From NCBI RefSeq assembly GCF_003568665.1, contig NZ_QXMH01000003.1, positions 531,772-595,771 of the forward strand: a stretch of DNA of 64,000 bases, read 5' to 3'. The translations under genes and the position numbers were made by a program. The notes under the pieces were generated by a model that was given only the letters and a program-made list of their open reading frames with translations, did not search any database and was not told the origin of the DNA. Of this stretch, positions 27,101-34,539 are shown piece by piece; the first letter of the stretch is position 1; every line of letters begins with the position of its first letter. Source of the DNA: Chitinophaga alhagiae (GTDB lineage Bacteria; Bacteroidota; Bacteroidia; Chitinophagales; Chitinophagaceae).

Positions 27101-27256
27101 CGGGTGGGACTGCGCAGCCTGCGTTTTTTTGTGAATGGCATGAACCTGCATACGTGGGACTATATCAAGTTCATGGACCCGGAGTCTAACGACGGTACCG
27201 GCTCCTACCCGCTGCAGCGGACGGTCAACGTAGGCCTGCAAATAGATTTCAAATAG
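24176..27256 (+). CDS. SusC/RagA TonB-linked outer-membrane importer (pair 2)
   Basis: 1,026 residues. Signal peptide (hydrophobic 18-36, ending near AYAQA), carboxypeptidase-regulatory-like domain (about 42-120), NEVVVVGFGRQKKVSVTGAV box, plug domain (AISNAIAGKLPGIITRQSSGEPG, ILKDASATAVYGVRGANGVILINTRRG) and a barrel ending NVGLQIDFK. No STN domain. It takes oligosaccharides or muropeptide-type fragments through the outer membrane with the SusD encoded 12 bp downstream. Long stretches match the first SusC (15061-18135) almost residue for residue, for example IIKYYTNVG, RYNFRSNVD and NGSENFP, so the two pairs are recent paralogs relative to the third. Confidence 0.96.
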   Translation: MKKFQTHAETGRAFYVLYFLAALLCMSFHGRAYAQADTARILVAGTVLNEAGVRLAGVSVTEKDGTARAVTDIQGVFQLRVPPRATLVLTYVGYNTREFPVAGNKIVIIDMASATDKLNEVVVVGFGRQKKVSVTGAVNTISTREIAKVATPAISNAIAGKLPGIITRQSSGEPGYDAAQVVIRGLATFGNNAPLILIDGVERNMNQINAQEVESFTILKDASATAVYGVRGANGVILINTRRGTTGKPHVTFRTETASLQALRLPEYINAGEYAGLMNEARIYNNEQPRWSEEELEKYRTGSDPYLYPNSDWTNAVLKRNTWQTINNLSVTGGTDIIKYYTNVGFTLQDGLYKQDAANEYSTNATIKRYNFRSNVDVNLSKTLLMQLGLGAIIQNGNYPGFAAGDIFSAMKVISPIAYPIRNPDGTPGGSSTYVGWNPWARVTQSGYTTQDNSTLQSTFGLRWDLSSLVTEGLSVRGLFSYDRNASVSNVRHKAFLVKRYEGKNPDGSDKYSTPYREEQPLAYSIGSSSDRAIYMEAQVNYERSFNDHAITGMLLYNQRDYVALTAGSSLANLPFRRQGLAARVTYAYNNRYLAEVNMGYNGSENFPKGKRFGFFPAFSAGWIVSNEQFWNVNAVSNLKLRGSYGLVGNDQIGGARFLFLTTTLLNGQNYRFGLDQQTYRGMEENQIGNPDVSWEKARKANIGLDLGFLNDRITLQVDAFSENRRGILLQQKTVPSITGFYPWSIPYGNLGIIENKGIDALLEIRHTTQSGLFYTFRGNYTFARNKVLEDATPNPLYPYMQTRGLRLGQVVSLVSDGLFKDQADIDHSPRQTFATPRPGDIKYRDINADGVIDSYDRLPIGNPRLPEMTFGFGGTLAYKGFDLSIYFTGAANTSLLITGTSMYAFADGLGVNNVLREYYDNRWTPGNLNAKYPAIDVGNNPNNYTTSNFWMRNGNYLRFRNAEIGYNMPERFNNRVGLRSLRFFVNGMNLHTWDYIKFMDPESNDGTGSYPLQRTVNVGLQIDFK

Positions 27257-27268
27257 CCAAAAATCAGC

Positions 27269-29071
27269 ATGATGAAACATATTCCATATTTGATCACCAT
27301 ACTGCTGCTTGCGGGCGCCGCCTGTAAAAAGGGCTTCCTGGACAAGCAGCCTGACGAGTCCATCACCATTGAAGAAGCCTTCCAGAAAAGGGCTTACGCG
27401 GAAGCGTTCCTCACAGACGCGTACGCCTCCATGGGCAATGAATACTACTTTACGGACTACCTGGGCACATCGCCCAACCCATACGTGATAGCGGCTGATG
27501 AGATGAACATCCCCTGGCCGGAGAAGTTTGAGAAACTGATGAACAAAGGCTCGTGGAATGCGTATAATGTAGATGCCCAATTGTGGAAGAACATGTACGA
27601 AGGTATCCGCAAGGCTAACATCTTCCTGGCCAACATAGACAAAACACCGGTAGACGCTACCTTTTCCGAAGCGGACAAGCAGCGGTGGATAGGTGAGGCC
27701 ATTTTCCTGCGCGCCTATTACCACTTCAGGCTGGTGCGCATTTACGGCGGCGTGCCCATCATGAACGCGCCCGCCGGCGTAGCGGACGATTTCACCAAAC
27801 TGCGCAGAACAACGCTGGATAGCTGCGTTCAATTCATTGCCAGCGAATGCGACCTTGCCATACCCAAACTGCCCGTCAAACTCACATCTGACCGTGACTA
27901 CGGCAGGGCCACCGCCGCGGCCGCACTGGCGCTGAAGGCGCGCATGCTGCTCTACCGCGCCAGCCCGCTGTTTAACGGCAACCCGGATTATGTGAGCTTT
28001 GCGGACAGGGACGGTAACAAATTGTTCCCCCAGCAATATGATGCTTCCTATTGGGAACAGGCGGCCACGGCGGCCAAAGACTGCATAGACAAATGCGAAG
28101 CGGCCGGGTACGCGCTTTACAAACGGTACACCAACCCTGTAGAGAACTACCAGCAAATGTTCCTTGACAACCACAACAACGAAGTGTTGTTTGCCTACAA
28201 CGCAGGTGTGACCGGCTGGATGGAAAAATGCGCCTTTCCCGGCAGCCTTGGCGGCTGGAACGGCTACAATCCAACACAGGTACAGGTAGACGCTTATGAA
28301 ATGGCCAACGGCATGGCGCCCATCACCGGGTACCAGCCAGACGGCACGCCCATCATCAACGCCGCCTCCGGCTACCAGGAAAGCGGGTATGCCGCTGCAG
28401 ACGGGCCAGACAAAAGATGGCTGGCCGGGGTGAGCAACATGTACGTGGGCCGCGACCCGCGTTTTTATGCCACTATCAATTTTAACGGCGCCTATTTTGT
28501 AGACCGGCAGATGGAGTTCTGGCAGAGCGGCGCAGACGGCCGCGGCAACGCCGGGCGAGACTATAACACCACCGGTTACCTGTTGAAAAAATTCGTGAAC
28601 CCGGCCGCCAACATTTCACAGGGCCGCTTTCTGCTGGGCACCTGGCCGTTTTTCCGCCTCGGCGCCCTCTACCTGGATTATGCGGAAGCCCTGAACGAAG
28701 CCCAGGGCCCCACGGCGGAAGTATACGAGTATATAGACGCCATCCGCACCCGCGCCGGTATGCCCAAGCTGCCGCAGGGCCTCGGCAAAGACGCCATGCG
28801 CGCCCGCATCTGGCAGGAAAGAAGAGTGGAGCTGGCCTACGAATCTTACCGGTACTTTGATTGCCACCGCTGGAAGATAGCGCCGCAAACAGACAACGGC
28901 CCGGTATACGGTATGAACATCAGCGCCGGCAGCAGCCTGCAGGACAATGCTTTTTACAAACGCACGCTGGTGGAAACCAGGGTGTTCCAGGCGCCGAAGC
29001 ATTACCTCTTTCCCATTCCGCAATCTGAAATAGATAAAGCTCCCGCCCTGATCCAGAATCCGGGGTGGTAA
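27269..29071 (+). CDS. SusD/RagB-family outer-membrane binding lipoprotein (pair 2)
   Basis: 600 residues with lipobox Cys19 (LAGAAC). SusD hallmarks: FLDKQPDESITIEEAFQKRAYAE at the N-terminus, EAIFLRAYYHFRLVRIYGGVPI in the helical core, YLDYAEALNEA, and the C-terminal ending KHYLFPIPQSEIDKAPALIQNPGW. It is the surface ligand-binding partner of the preceding SusC. Paralogous to the SusD of pair 1. The following gene, for a surface lectin-like lipoprotein, starts 12 bp after its stop. The ligand is not predictable from sequence, but the operon suggests an amino-sugar-containing glycan. Confidence 0.95.
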   Translation: MMKHIPYLITILLLAGAACKKGFLDKQPDESITIEEAFQKRAYAEAFLTDAYASMGNEYYFTDYLGTSPNPYVIAADEMNIPWPEKFEKLMNKGSWNAYNVDAQLWKNMYEGIRKANIFLANIDKTPVDATFSEADKQRWIGEAIFLRAYYHFRLVRIYGGVPIMNAPAGVADDFTKLRRTTLDSCVQFIASECDLAIPKLPVKLTSDRDYGRATAAAALALKARMLLYRASPLFNGNPDYVSFADRDGNKLFPQQYDASYWEQAATAAKDCIDKCEAAGYALYKRYTNPVENYQQMFLDNHNNEVLFAYNAGVTGWMEKCAFPGSLGGWNGYNPTQVQVDAYEMANGMAPITGYQPDGTPIINAASGYQESGYAAADGPDKRWLAGVSNMYVGRDPRFYATINFNGAYFVDRQMEFWQSGADGRGNAGRDYNTTGYLLKKFVNPAANISQGRFLLGTWPFFRLGALYLDYAEALNEAQGPTAEVYEYIDAIRTRAGMPKLPQGLGKDAMRARIWQERRVELAYESYRYFDCHRWKIAPQTDNGPVYGMNISAGSSLQDNAFYKRTLVETRVFQAPKHYLFPIPQSEIDKAPALIQNPGW

Positions 29072-29083
29072 AAACTGAACACT

Positions 29084-30295
29084 ATGCGCAAACTCATTAT
29101 ACCAGTTGCCTGCACATTATTGCTGCTGGCCTGTTCAAAAGAAGTGCCGGTGAAAACGGACGTTCCCGGTACGGAAAAATATTCCCTGCTGTACATGCCG
29201 CAAGCCGCCAGAGGGCCCCTGCCCATCTCCGTGACCATTACGGACGTGCCCGACACCATCAGCTTTTCCGCTTACTTCGGCGGCATTGCACGCCCCACGG
29301 CAGACCTACCGGTTACCTTTGCAGTAGATCCCGCGGCGGCTACCGCCTTCAACCAGGCCCACGGCACCAGCTACCCGGTGATGCCGGAAGGCAGCTACAG
29401 CATTGCCACCCCTTCCGTTAACATACCCGCGGGGCAGCTCACCACCGGCCCGCAGCCGCTGGTAGTGCATACCAAAGGCTTTTTGGAGCCGTTTGTCAGC
29501 TACCTGCTGCCCGTTACCCTGTCCCAGCCCGGCAAAACAGGTACCGTGAACGCTTCGCTGAGCACCGGCTATTTTGTGGTGACCGGCGGGTACATGCCGG
29601 GTGAAGTGCCGCGTGAAAAAGTCGCATCGCTGGGCGCAGACGCCGGCACTTTCCTGATCAGCTTCGGTGAAAAATTCATCCTGAAAGACCCTGCCAGCGG
29701 TAACATGCTGCTGTATACGCCAGATGCGCAAACCGGGTTGTTTACAGCCGCGCCCGCTACTGTTGGCCAGGGCTGGAACATTTTCAATATCATCTTTTTC
29801 TATGGCGGCAACCGCCTCATTGGCCGGTATGCCACCGGCGGAGGAGACCTGGCCCAGTACCCCATCAACGCGGCAGGCGAGATAGCCGGCGGCAGAACGG
29901 TTGGCTGGGGCTGGAGCGGGGCGCAAAAGATAGTGCCCTATAAAGGCCTGCTGCTGGGTATAGACGCCAACGGCAGCATGACCAAATACCCGCTGGACGC
30001 GGACGGTAATTTCGACTTCGGGAACATCAGCGGCATAGGCAGCGGATGGGGCGGCTTTGTGAACATCTTTGCCTACGAAAATTCCCTGATGGCCATTGAG
30101 GCCAACGGCAACATGTGGCAATACCCGCTTTCAGAAGACGGCGCCTTCGGCAGCCGCCGCCTGGCAGGCACCGGATGGGACATGTACGTACAAGTGATCA
30201 CGGCGGGCACTGACCTGCTGGCGCTTGACAGCAACGGCGACCTCTGGCGCTACCAGTTCAACCCCGCGGGTTTGTGGGCACTGAAAAAGAATTAA
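29084..30295 (+). CDS. Surface lipoprotein: DUF1735-like domain plus tachylectin-like beta-propeller
   Basis: 403 residues with lipobox Cys17 (LLLLAC). The N-terminal domain (about 28-165) resembles DUF1735/BT_3987-type domains of PUL-encoded glycan-binding lipoproteins (SFSAYFGGIARPTADLPVTFAVDPAAATAFNQAHGTSYPVMPEGSY). The C-terminal half (about 205-400) has four to five repeats of roughly 45 residues with the pattern L-hydrophobic-x-I-x-x-N-G-x-hydrophobic-x-x-Y-P-L (GIDANGSMTKYPL, AIEANGNMWQYPL, ALDSNGDLWRYQF) and conserved G-W pairs. These are blades like tachylectin-2, a GlcNAc/GalNAc-binding lectin. It would bind N-acetylated sugars at the cell surface, in keeping with murQ 22 bp downstream. 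Confidence 0.82.
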   Translation: MRKLIIPVACTLLLLACSKEVPVKTDVPGTEKYSLLYMPQAARGPLPISVTITDVPDTISFSAYFGGIARPTADLPVTFAVDPAAATAFNQAHGTSYPVMPEGSYSIATPSVNIPAGQLTTGPQPLVVHTKGFLEPFVSYLLPVTLSQPGKTGTVNASLSTGYFVVTGGYMPGEVPREKVASLGADAGTFLISFGEKFILKDPASGNMLLYTPDAQTGLFTAAPATVGQGWNIFNIIFFYGGNRLIGRYATGGGDLAQYPINAAGEIAGGRTVGWGWSGAQKIVPYKGLLLGIDANGSMTKYPLDADGNFDFGNISGIGSGWGGFVNIFAYENSLMAIEANGNMWQYPLSEDGAFGSRRLAGTGWDMYVQVITAGTDLLALDSNGDLWRYQFNPAGLWALKKN

Positions 30296-30317
30296 AGCAG
30301 AAAAATCAATTATTCAT

Positions 30318-31142
30318 ATGACGCGCATTACTGAACAACCCTCCAGGTATGACCACCTGGAAACCAGATCGGTGGAAGACCTGGTAACCCTTATCAATAA
30401 CGAGGACGCCACGGTGGCGGGCGCCATTCAAAAGGCGCTCCCGCAGGTCAGCCGTTTGATCACGACCATTGTTGAAAAACTGAAGAGCGGCGGGCGCATG
30501 TATTACATGGGCGCGGGCAGCGGAGGGCGCCTTTCCGTACTGGACGCCCTTGAGCTGCCTACCACTTACGGTATTCCCAAAGGCGTGGTGAACGTAATAC
30601 TGGCCGGCGGCGTGGAACACCTGGCGGAAGCGCCGGAAGAGAAGGAAGACGATGTGAACGAAGCGCTTGACAAGCTGCACCGCGAGCAGCTGACCGCCCG
30701 TGATATTGTGATCGGCATTTCCGCCAGCGGCTCTACGCCTTTTGTTCTGGCAGGGCTGAAAGAATGCCGCAGGCTGGGCGTCACCACCGGCTGCATTGTC
30801 AGCAACCCTGATTCCGACATTGCCGCCGCGGCAGACCTGCCGGTAGAAGTGATCACCGGTCCCGAGTTCATTACCGGCAGCACCCGCATGAAATGCGGCA
30901 CGGCGCAGAAGATGCTGTTCGACATGATCTCCACCACCGTGATGATACAGCTGGGCCGCGTGGAAGGCAACAGCATGGTGAACGTAAAGCTCATCAATGA
31001 CAAGATCACGGACAGGGCGGTGAAAATGCTCATGCAAAAATCAGGCATTGCCGGTTATGAAAAAGCAAAGGCCATCCTGCTGGAGCATGGCAGTGTAAAG
31101 AAAGCCATGACGGCGCTCAACGGCACGCATAAAACACCATAA
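30318..31142 (+). CDS. murQ: N-acetylmuramic acid 6-phosphate etherase MurQ
   Basis: 274 residues, slightly shorter than E. coli MurQ (298). The SIS fold shows MGAGSGGRLSVLDALELPTTYG with Glu79 at the position of the catalytic Glu, VIGISASGSTPFVLAGL for phosphosugar binding, and the family signature ITGPEFITGSTRMKCGTAQKMLFDMIST. The enzyme cleaves the lactyl ether of MurNAc-6-phosphate to GlcNAc-6-phosphate and D-lactate in the cytoplasm. A sugar kinase of the BadF type (35917-36771) and an MFS permease (34540-35907) in the same operon complete a permease/kinase/etherase set like the MurNAc pathway known from Tannerella. This is the most specific functional anchor of region 2. Confidence 0.95.
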   Translation: MTRITEQPSRYDHLETRSVEDLVTLINNEDATVAGAIQKALPQVSRLITTIVEKLKSGGRMYYMGAGSGGRLSVLDALELPTTYGIPKGVVNVILAGGVEHLAEAPEEKEDDVNEALDKLHREQLTARDIVIGISASGSTPFVLAGLKECRRLGVTTGCIVSNPDSDIAAAADLPVEVITGPEFITGSTRMKCGTAQKMLFDMISTTVMIQLGRVEGNSMVNVKLINDKITDRAVKMLMQKSGIAGYEKAKAILLEHGSVKKAMTALNGTHKTP

Positions 31143-31175
31143 AAAACATTTCGTCAACACGATAAACATCTTACC

Positions 31176-32525
31176 ATGACAAAAAATAATCTGCCACGCA
31201 GGCAATTCATCAGCAACATGGCCATTGCCGGCGCAGGCATGGTATTAGGCCTCCCCCACATTGCCCACGCCGCAGACAACGGCAAACCGGCCCTGCTGGG
31301 CGGCCCCAAGGCCCACCCCGGCGGTTTCCCCGGCTGGCCGCTGTTTGACAAAACGGAAGAAAAAGCCATTACCGACGTACTGAAAAGCGGCACCTGGGGC
31401 CGGTTGGGCGGTAATGTAGTATCTACTTTCGAAACGGAATACGCCAAAATGCTGGGCGCAAAACACAGCCTGGGCGTATCCAGCGGCACCAGCGCCCTGT
31501 ACACCATTCTGGGCGCCAAAGACATTGGCCCCGGAGATGAAGTGATCATTCCCGTATACACCTTTATTGCCACCTACAACGTGGTAGTGCTCAACTATGC
31601 CCTGCCGGTGCTGGTAGATACAGACATTGAAAGTTTCCAGATAGATGCCAACAAAGTGGAAGCCGCCATTACGCCGCAGACCAAGATCATTATGCCGGTA
31701 CACATCGGCGGTTCTCCCGCCAACCTGGACAAGCTGCTGGCCATTGCGCAGAAAACCGGCATTCCCCTGATCGAAGACGCGTGCCAGGCGCATCTGGCGG
31801 AATGGAAAGGCAAAAAGGTAGGTACACTGGGCCTTGCCGGCGCCTTCAGCTTCCAGGCTTCCAAGAACCTGAACTGTGCGGAAGGCGGCGCCATCACCAC
31901 TAACGATGCTGATTTTGCCCGCACCTGTTACACGTTCCACAACCAGGGCCAGGGCGGCACCACCACCTCTTACGGCACCGGTACCGGCACCCGCGCCACC
32001 AACCTCCGCCTCACCGAGTTCCAGGGCAACCTGCTGCTGGCGCAGATGACGCGGCTGCAGGCACAGGCTAAACGCAGGGCTGAAAATGCCGCATACCTCA
32101 GCTCCATGCTGAAAGAGATCAAGGGTATCTATCCCGCCAAACTGTATGAAGGCACTACCATGAGCGCATTCCACCTCTATATGTTCCGGTATGACAGCCG
32201 GCATTTTGACGGCCTTAGCCGGGAAACGTTCCTGAAAGCGTTGCAGGCGGAAGGCGTGCCCTGCTCCGAAGGATATGGGCAGATGAACCGCAACGAGTAT
32301 GTAACGGGACTGGCAAAGAACAAACATTACCTGAAGATCTATGGTGAAAAAACCATGAACCAGTGGCTGGAAAAGAACCATTGCCCGCAAAACGACAAAC
32401 TGTGCGGCGAACAGGCCGTATGGCTCTTCCAGACCATGCTCCTGGGCAGCCGCGCGGATATGGAACAGATTGCGGCAGCTATCCGCAAGATCCAGAAGAA
32501 CGCAAAAGCCCTCGCCAAACTTTGA
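31176..32525 (+). CDS. DegT/DnrJ/EryC1/StrS-family PLP aminotransferase with Tat export signal
   Basis: 449 residues. An N-terminal twin-arginine signal (PRRQFISNMAIAGAGMVLG, ending near AHAADN) precedes a complete DegT-family fold. Visible are GVSSGTSALY (PLP phosphate loop), the Asp of LIEDACQAH (pyridine N) and FSFQASKNL with the Schiff-base Lys, then AEGGAITTND. The C-terminal part contains the usual substrate loop region. Family enzymes normally aminate nucleotide-linked keto sugars in the cytoplasm, so export is unusual. Tat transport of an already folded, PLP-loaded enzyme is mechanistically reasonable. It lies between murQ and the ceramidase-like gene (33 and 20 bp gaps). Substrate unknown; action on a free or glycan-bound sugar in the periplasm is inferred. 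Confidence 0.88.
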   Translation: MTKNNLPRRQFISNMAIAGAGMVLGLPHIAHAADNGKPALLGGPKAHPGGFPGWPLFDKTEEKAITDVLKSGTWGRLGGNVVSTFETEYAKMLGAKHSLGVSSGTSALYTILGAKDIGPGDEVIIPVYTFIATYNVVVLNYALPVLVDTDIESFQIDANKVEAAITPQTKIIMPVHIGGSPANLDKLLAIAQKTGIPLIEDACQAHLAEWKGKKVGTLGLAGAFSFQASKNLNCAEGGAITTNDADFARTCYTFHNQGQGGTTTSYGTGTGTRATNLRLTEFQGNLLLAQMTRLQAQAKRRAENAAYLSSMLKEIKGIYPAKLYEGTTMSAFHLYMFRYDSRHFDGLSRETFLKALQAEGVPCSEGYGQMNRNEYVTGLAKNKHYLKIYGEKTMNQWLEKNHCPQNDKLCGEQAVWLFQTMLLGSRADMEQIAAAIRKIQKNAKALAKL

Positions 32526-32545
32526 TCTTTCAAAAACAACAACAC

Positions 32546-34534
32546 ATGAAGTTTTCCGGATACATTACCTGCATGTTCCTGCTCCTGCACTGCTGCCTGC
32601 CCGGCCAGGCGCAGCAGTACAGGGCAGGCTTTGCACGCGAAAGCACCGAGCCGCAGGCATGGCCTTTTTCACTAACGCTGGCAGGCTACGGCGCGCCGGT
32701 AGAAGGGCGTTTCAGTCTTGACTGGATCAAGGCAGGCGAAGCCGCCCCCGGTTACACCGCATTTACAGGCGCCGGCGGCAAGCTCATCATTTCCAACAAC
32801 CATACATTACTTTCAGCGGCAGCCGGCAGCAACGCACCCGCCTGGCAAGCGGCGGGCGGCGCTGCCGGTGTGAAGCTGCTGGCGGCTGAAGGGAATACGC
32901 TGTACGCGCTGAATAAAGAGGGAGAATTACTGGAAAGCCATTCTGCAAACAAAACGCTAAAAAAACAAAAGCGGGCGGCCGGCAATACTTCCCGGTTACC
33001 GGAAAGCTCTTTTCCCGCAAACTGGATTAAAAAGGGCACCGCGCCCAACGCCACAGCTATCACGGTACTGCACGGCACCATATACGCGGCCACTCCTGCG
33101 GGGTTGCAGTTTGCTGATGTAAGCACATTGGGTCAGCGCTGGCAAACCATGCAGGCCCCGGCAAACATTATCAGTCTTGCCGCCTACAACAACGAACTGT
33201 ACGCCCTCACGGCAGACGACAACATCTACCGCTGCAACCCCGCCAAAGGCGATAACTGGCTGCGCATGGCCCGCCACAACGGCATTACGTACGATGTGAA
33301 GCTGCGGCACATTGCGGTGGCGGGAAATACCCTGTACGGCTGCGATGCGGCGGGCAACATCTTCAGGGCCAAACACAACAGCGACGGCAACATGAGCGCG
33401 TCCGCCCTGGCCGTGTCGGCAGGCAAACAGCGCGTGGTAGTAGTGGGGCTGGATGTTTGCGGTTTTGACCATGCATTTGCCGGGGAGGTGAAACGGGAGA
33501 TCAGCAAAAAATACCGTGTTCCGCCCCAGGCCGTGATGCTCAATGCCTCGCACACCCACTTTGCGCCGGTGGCCCAGCCCTACATCACCTGGCACCCGCC
33601 CTGCCAGCAACCAGACAGCAGCTATCTCTACGCCGTGGTGAAACCCGCCATTGTACGTGCAGTGGGCAATGCCATCCGCAACCTTGCGCCGTCAGACCTG
33701 TATTTTGGCCGCGGCAAAACCGCTATTGGCCGCAACCGCTGCCTGAGCACAGCGCCCGAGCCATATGACAATGACGTGGACGTGATCACCGCCGTGCGGA
33801 AAGACAACGGGCAAAAGACCGTGCTCTTCCTCACCGGCTGCCACCCGGTATTTAATGCCAGCGGCCGGGAGGGTGTTACGCTCAGCGCCAACTACCCCGC
33901 CGTGGCGCGCGCCGCGCTGGAAGGGAACAACAACATCAGCCACGCTGTTTTTATACAGGGCTGCGCGGGAGACATTAATCCGCAAGACGCCAACCACACC
34001 AACACCGGCAACGCCCTGGCCGCCAACGTGCAGGAAGTGATGACCGGCAGCATGACGCCCATTAAAGGGGCTATTACCTGCTTTACGGACAGCGTTGTTT
34101 TCCCCACCCGGCCCATGGCCAGGGAAGCCGTGCAGGCCATGCACGAAAGCAATGCGACAGGCGCCGGGCAAATGGTGCCGGACCGTAACGTGCGCTGGGC
34201 CAACATGATGCTTCAGTATTACAACACCAACACCATGCCGGCCACCATGCCGGTATACGTGCAAACCATCAACATCGGCAACTGGAAACTGGTAGGGCTT
34301 TCCCGTGAGGTTGTGACGGAGTACAGCAGCGGCATCAAAGCCCTGTACCCCGGCAGCCTTGTGAGCGTGGCCGGGTACTGCAACGACGTGGCCAGTTATC
34401 TGCCCACCTCGCGCCATATGAAGGAAAATACTTACGAAGGGTTGGACTCCTTCTTCTGGTACGGGCAACCCTCCCAGTTCCCAATTGATGTTTACGAAAC
34501 CGTGCTGGACAACATCCGCCGTAAAAACCGCTAA
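32546..34534 (+). CDS. Neutral/alkaline ceramidase-like hydrolase interrupted by an inserted beta-propeller
   Basis: 662 residues from the ATG at 32546, chosen because it opens a signal peptide (MKFSGYITCMFLLLHCCLPGQAQ); the frame is open further upstream without a signal. The ceramidase-type N-terminal fold starts RAGFARESTEP...LTLAGYGA (26-50), breaks off, and resumes at ALAVSAGKQRVVVVGLDV (about 287), with the zinc-type motif NASHTHFAP (His336, His338), a later GCHPVF His and QGCAGDINP. Residues about 55-285 carry four propeller-like repeats (GNTLYALNKEGEL, HGTIYAATPAGLQ, NNELYALTADDNI, GNTLYGCDAAGNI). The hydrolase would cleave an amide in the periplasm; deacylation of an N-acyl sugar or lipid is possible. 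It follows the exported aminotransferase gene by 20 bp. Confidence 0.82.
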   Translation: MKFSGYITCMFLLLHCCLPGQAQQYRAGFARESTEPQAWPFSLTLAGYGAPVEGRFSLDWIKAGEAAPGYTAFTGAGGKLIISNNHTLLSAAAGSNAPAWQAAGGAAGVKLLAAEGNTLYALNKEGELLESHSANKTLKKQKRAAGNTSRLPESSFPANWIKKGTAPNATAITVLHGTIYAATPAGLQFADVSTLGQRWQTMQAPANIISLAAYNNELYALTADDNIYRCNPAKGDNWLRMARHNGITYDVKLRHIAVAGNTLYGCDAAGNIFRAKHNSDGNMSASALAVSAGKQRVVVVGLDVCGFDHAFAGEVKREISKKYRVPPQAVMLNASHTHFAPVAQPYITWHPPCQQPDSSYLYAVVKPAIVRAVGNAIRNLAPSDLYFGRGKTAIGRNRCLSTAPEPYDNDVDVITAVRKDNGQKTVLFLTGCHPVFNASGREGVTLSANYPAVARAALEGNNNISHAVFIQGCAGDINPQDANHTNTGNALAANVQEVMTGSMTPIKGAITCFTDSVVFPTRPMAREAVQAMHESNATGAGQMVPDRNVRWANMMLQYYNTNTMPATMPVYVQTINIGNWKLVGLSREVVTEYSSGIKALYPGSLVSVAGYCNDVASYLPTSRHMKENTYEGLDSFFWYGQPSQFPIDVYETVLDNIRRKNR

Positions 34535-34539
34535 CCGCT

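Noticed and set aside
26363..28174. Long minus-strand open frame (603 codons) opposite the second SusC/SusD genes
   Set aside because: It lies antisense to two strongly supported genes, its translation is low in family signals and rich in Gly/Val/His/Arg typical of shadow frames in GC-rich DNA, and it crosses the intergenic junction.
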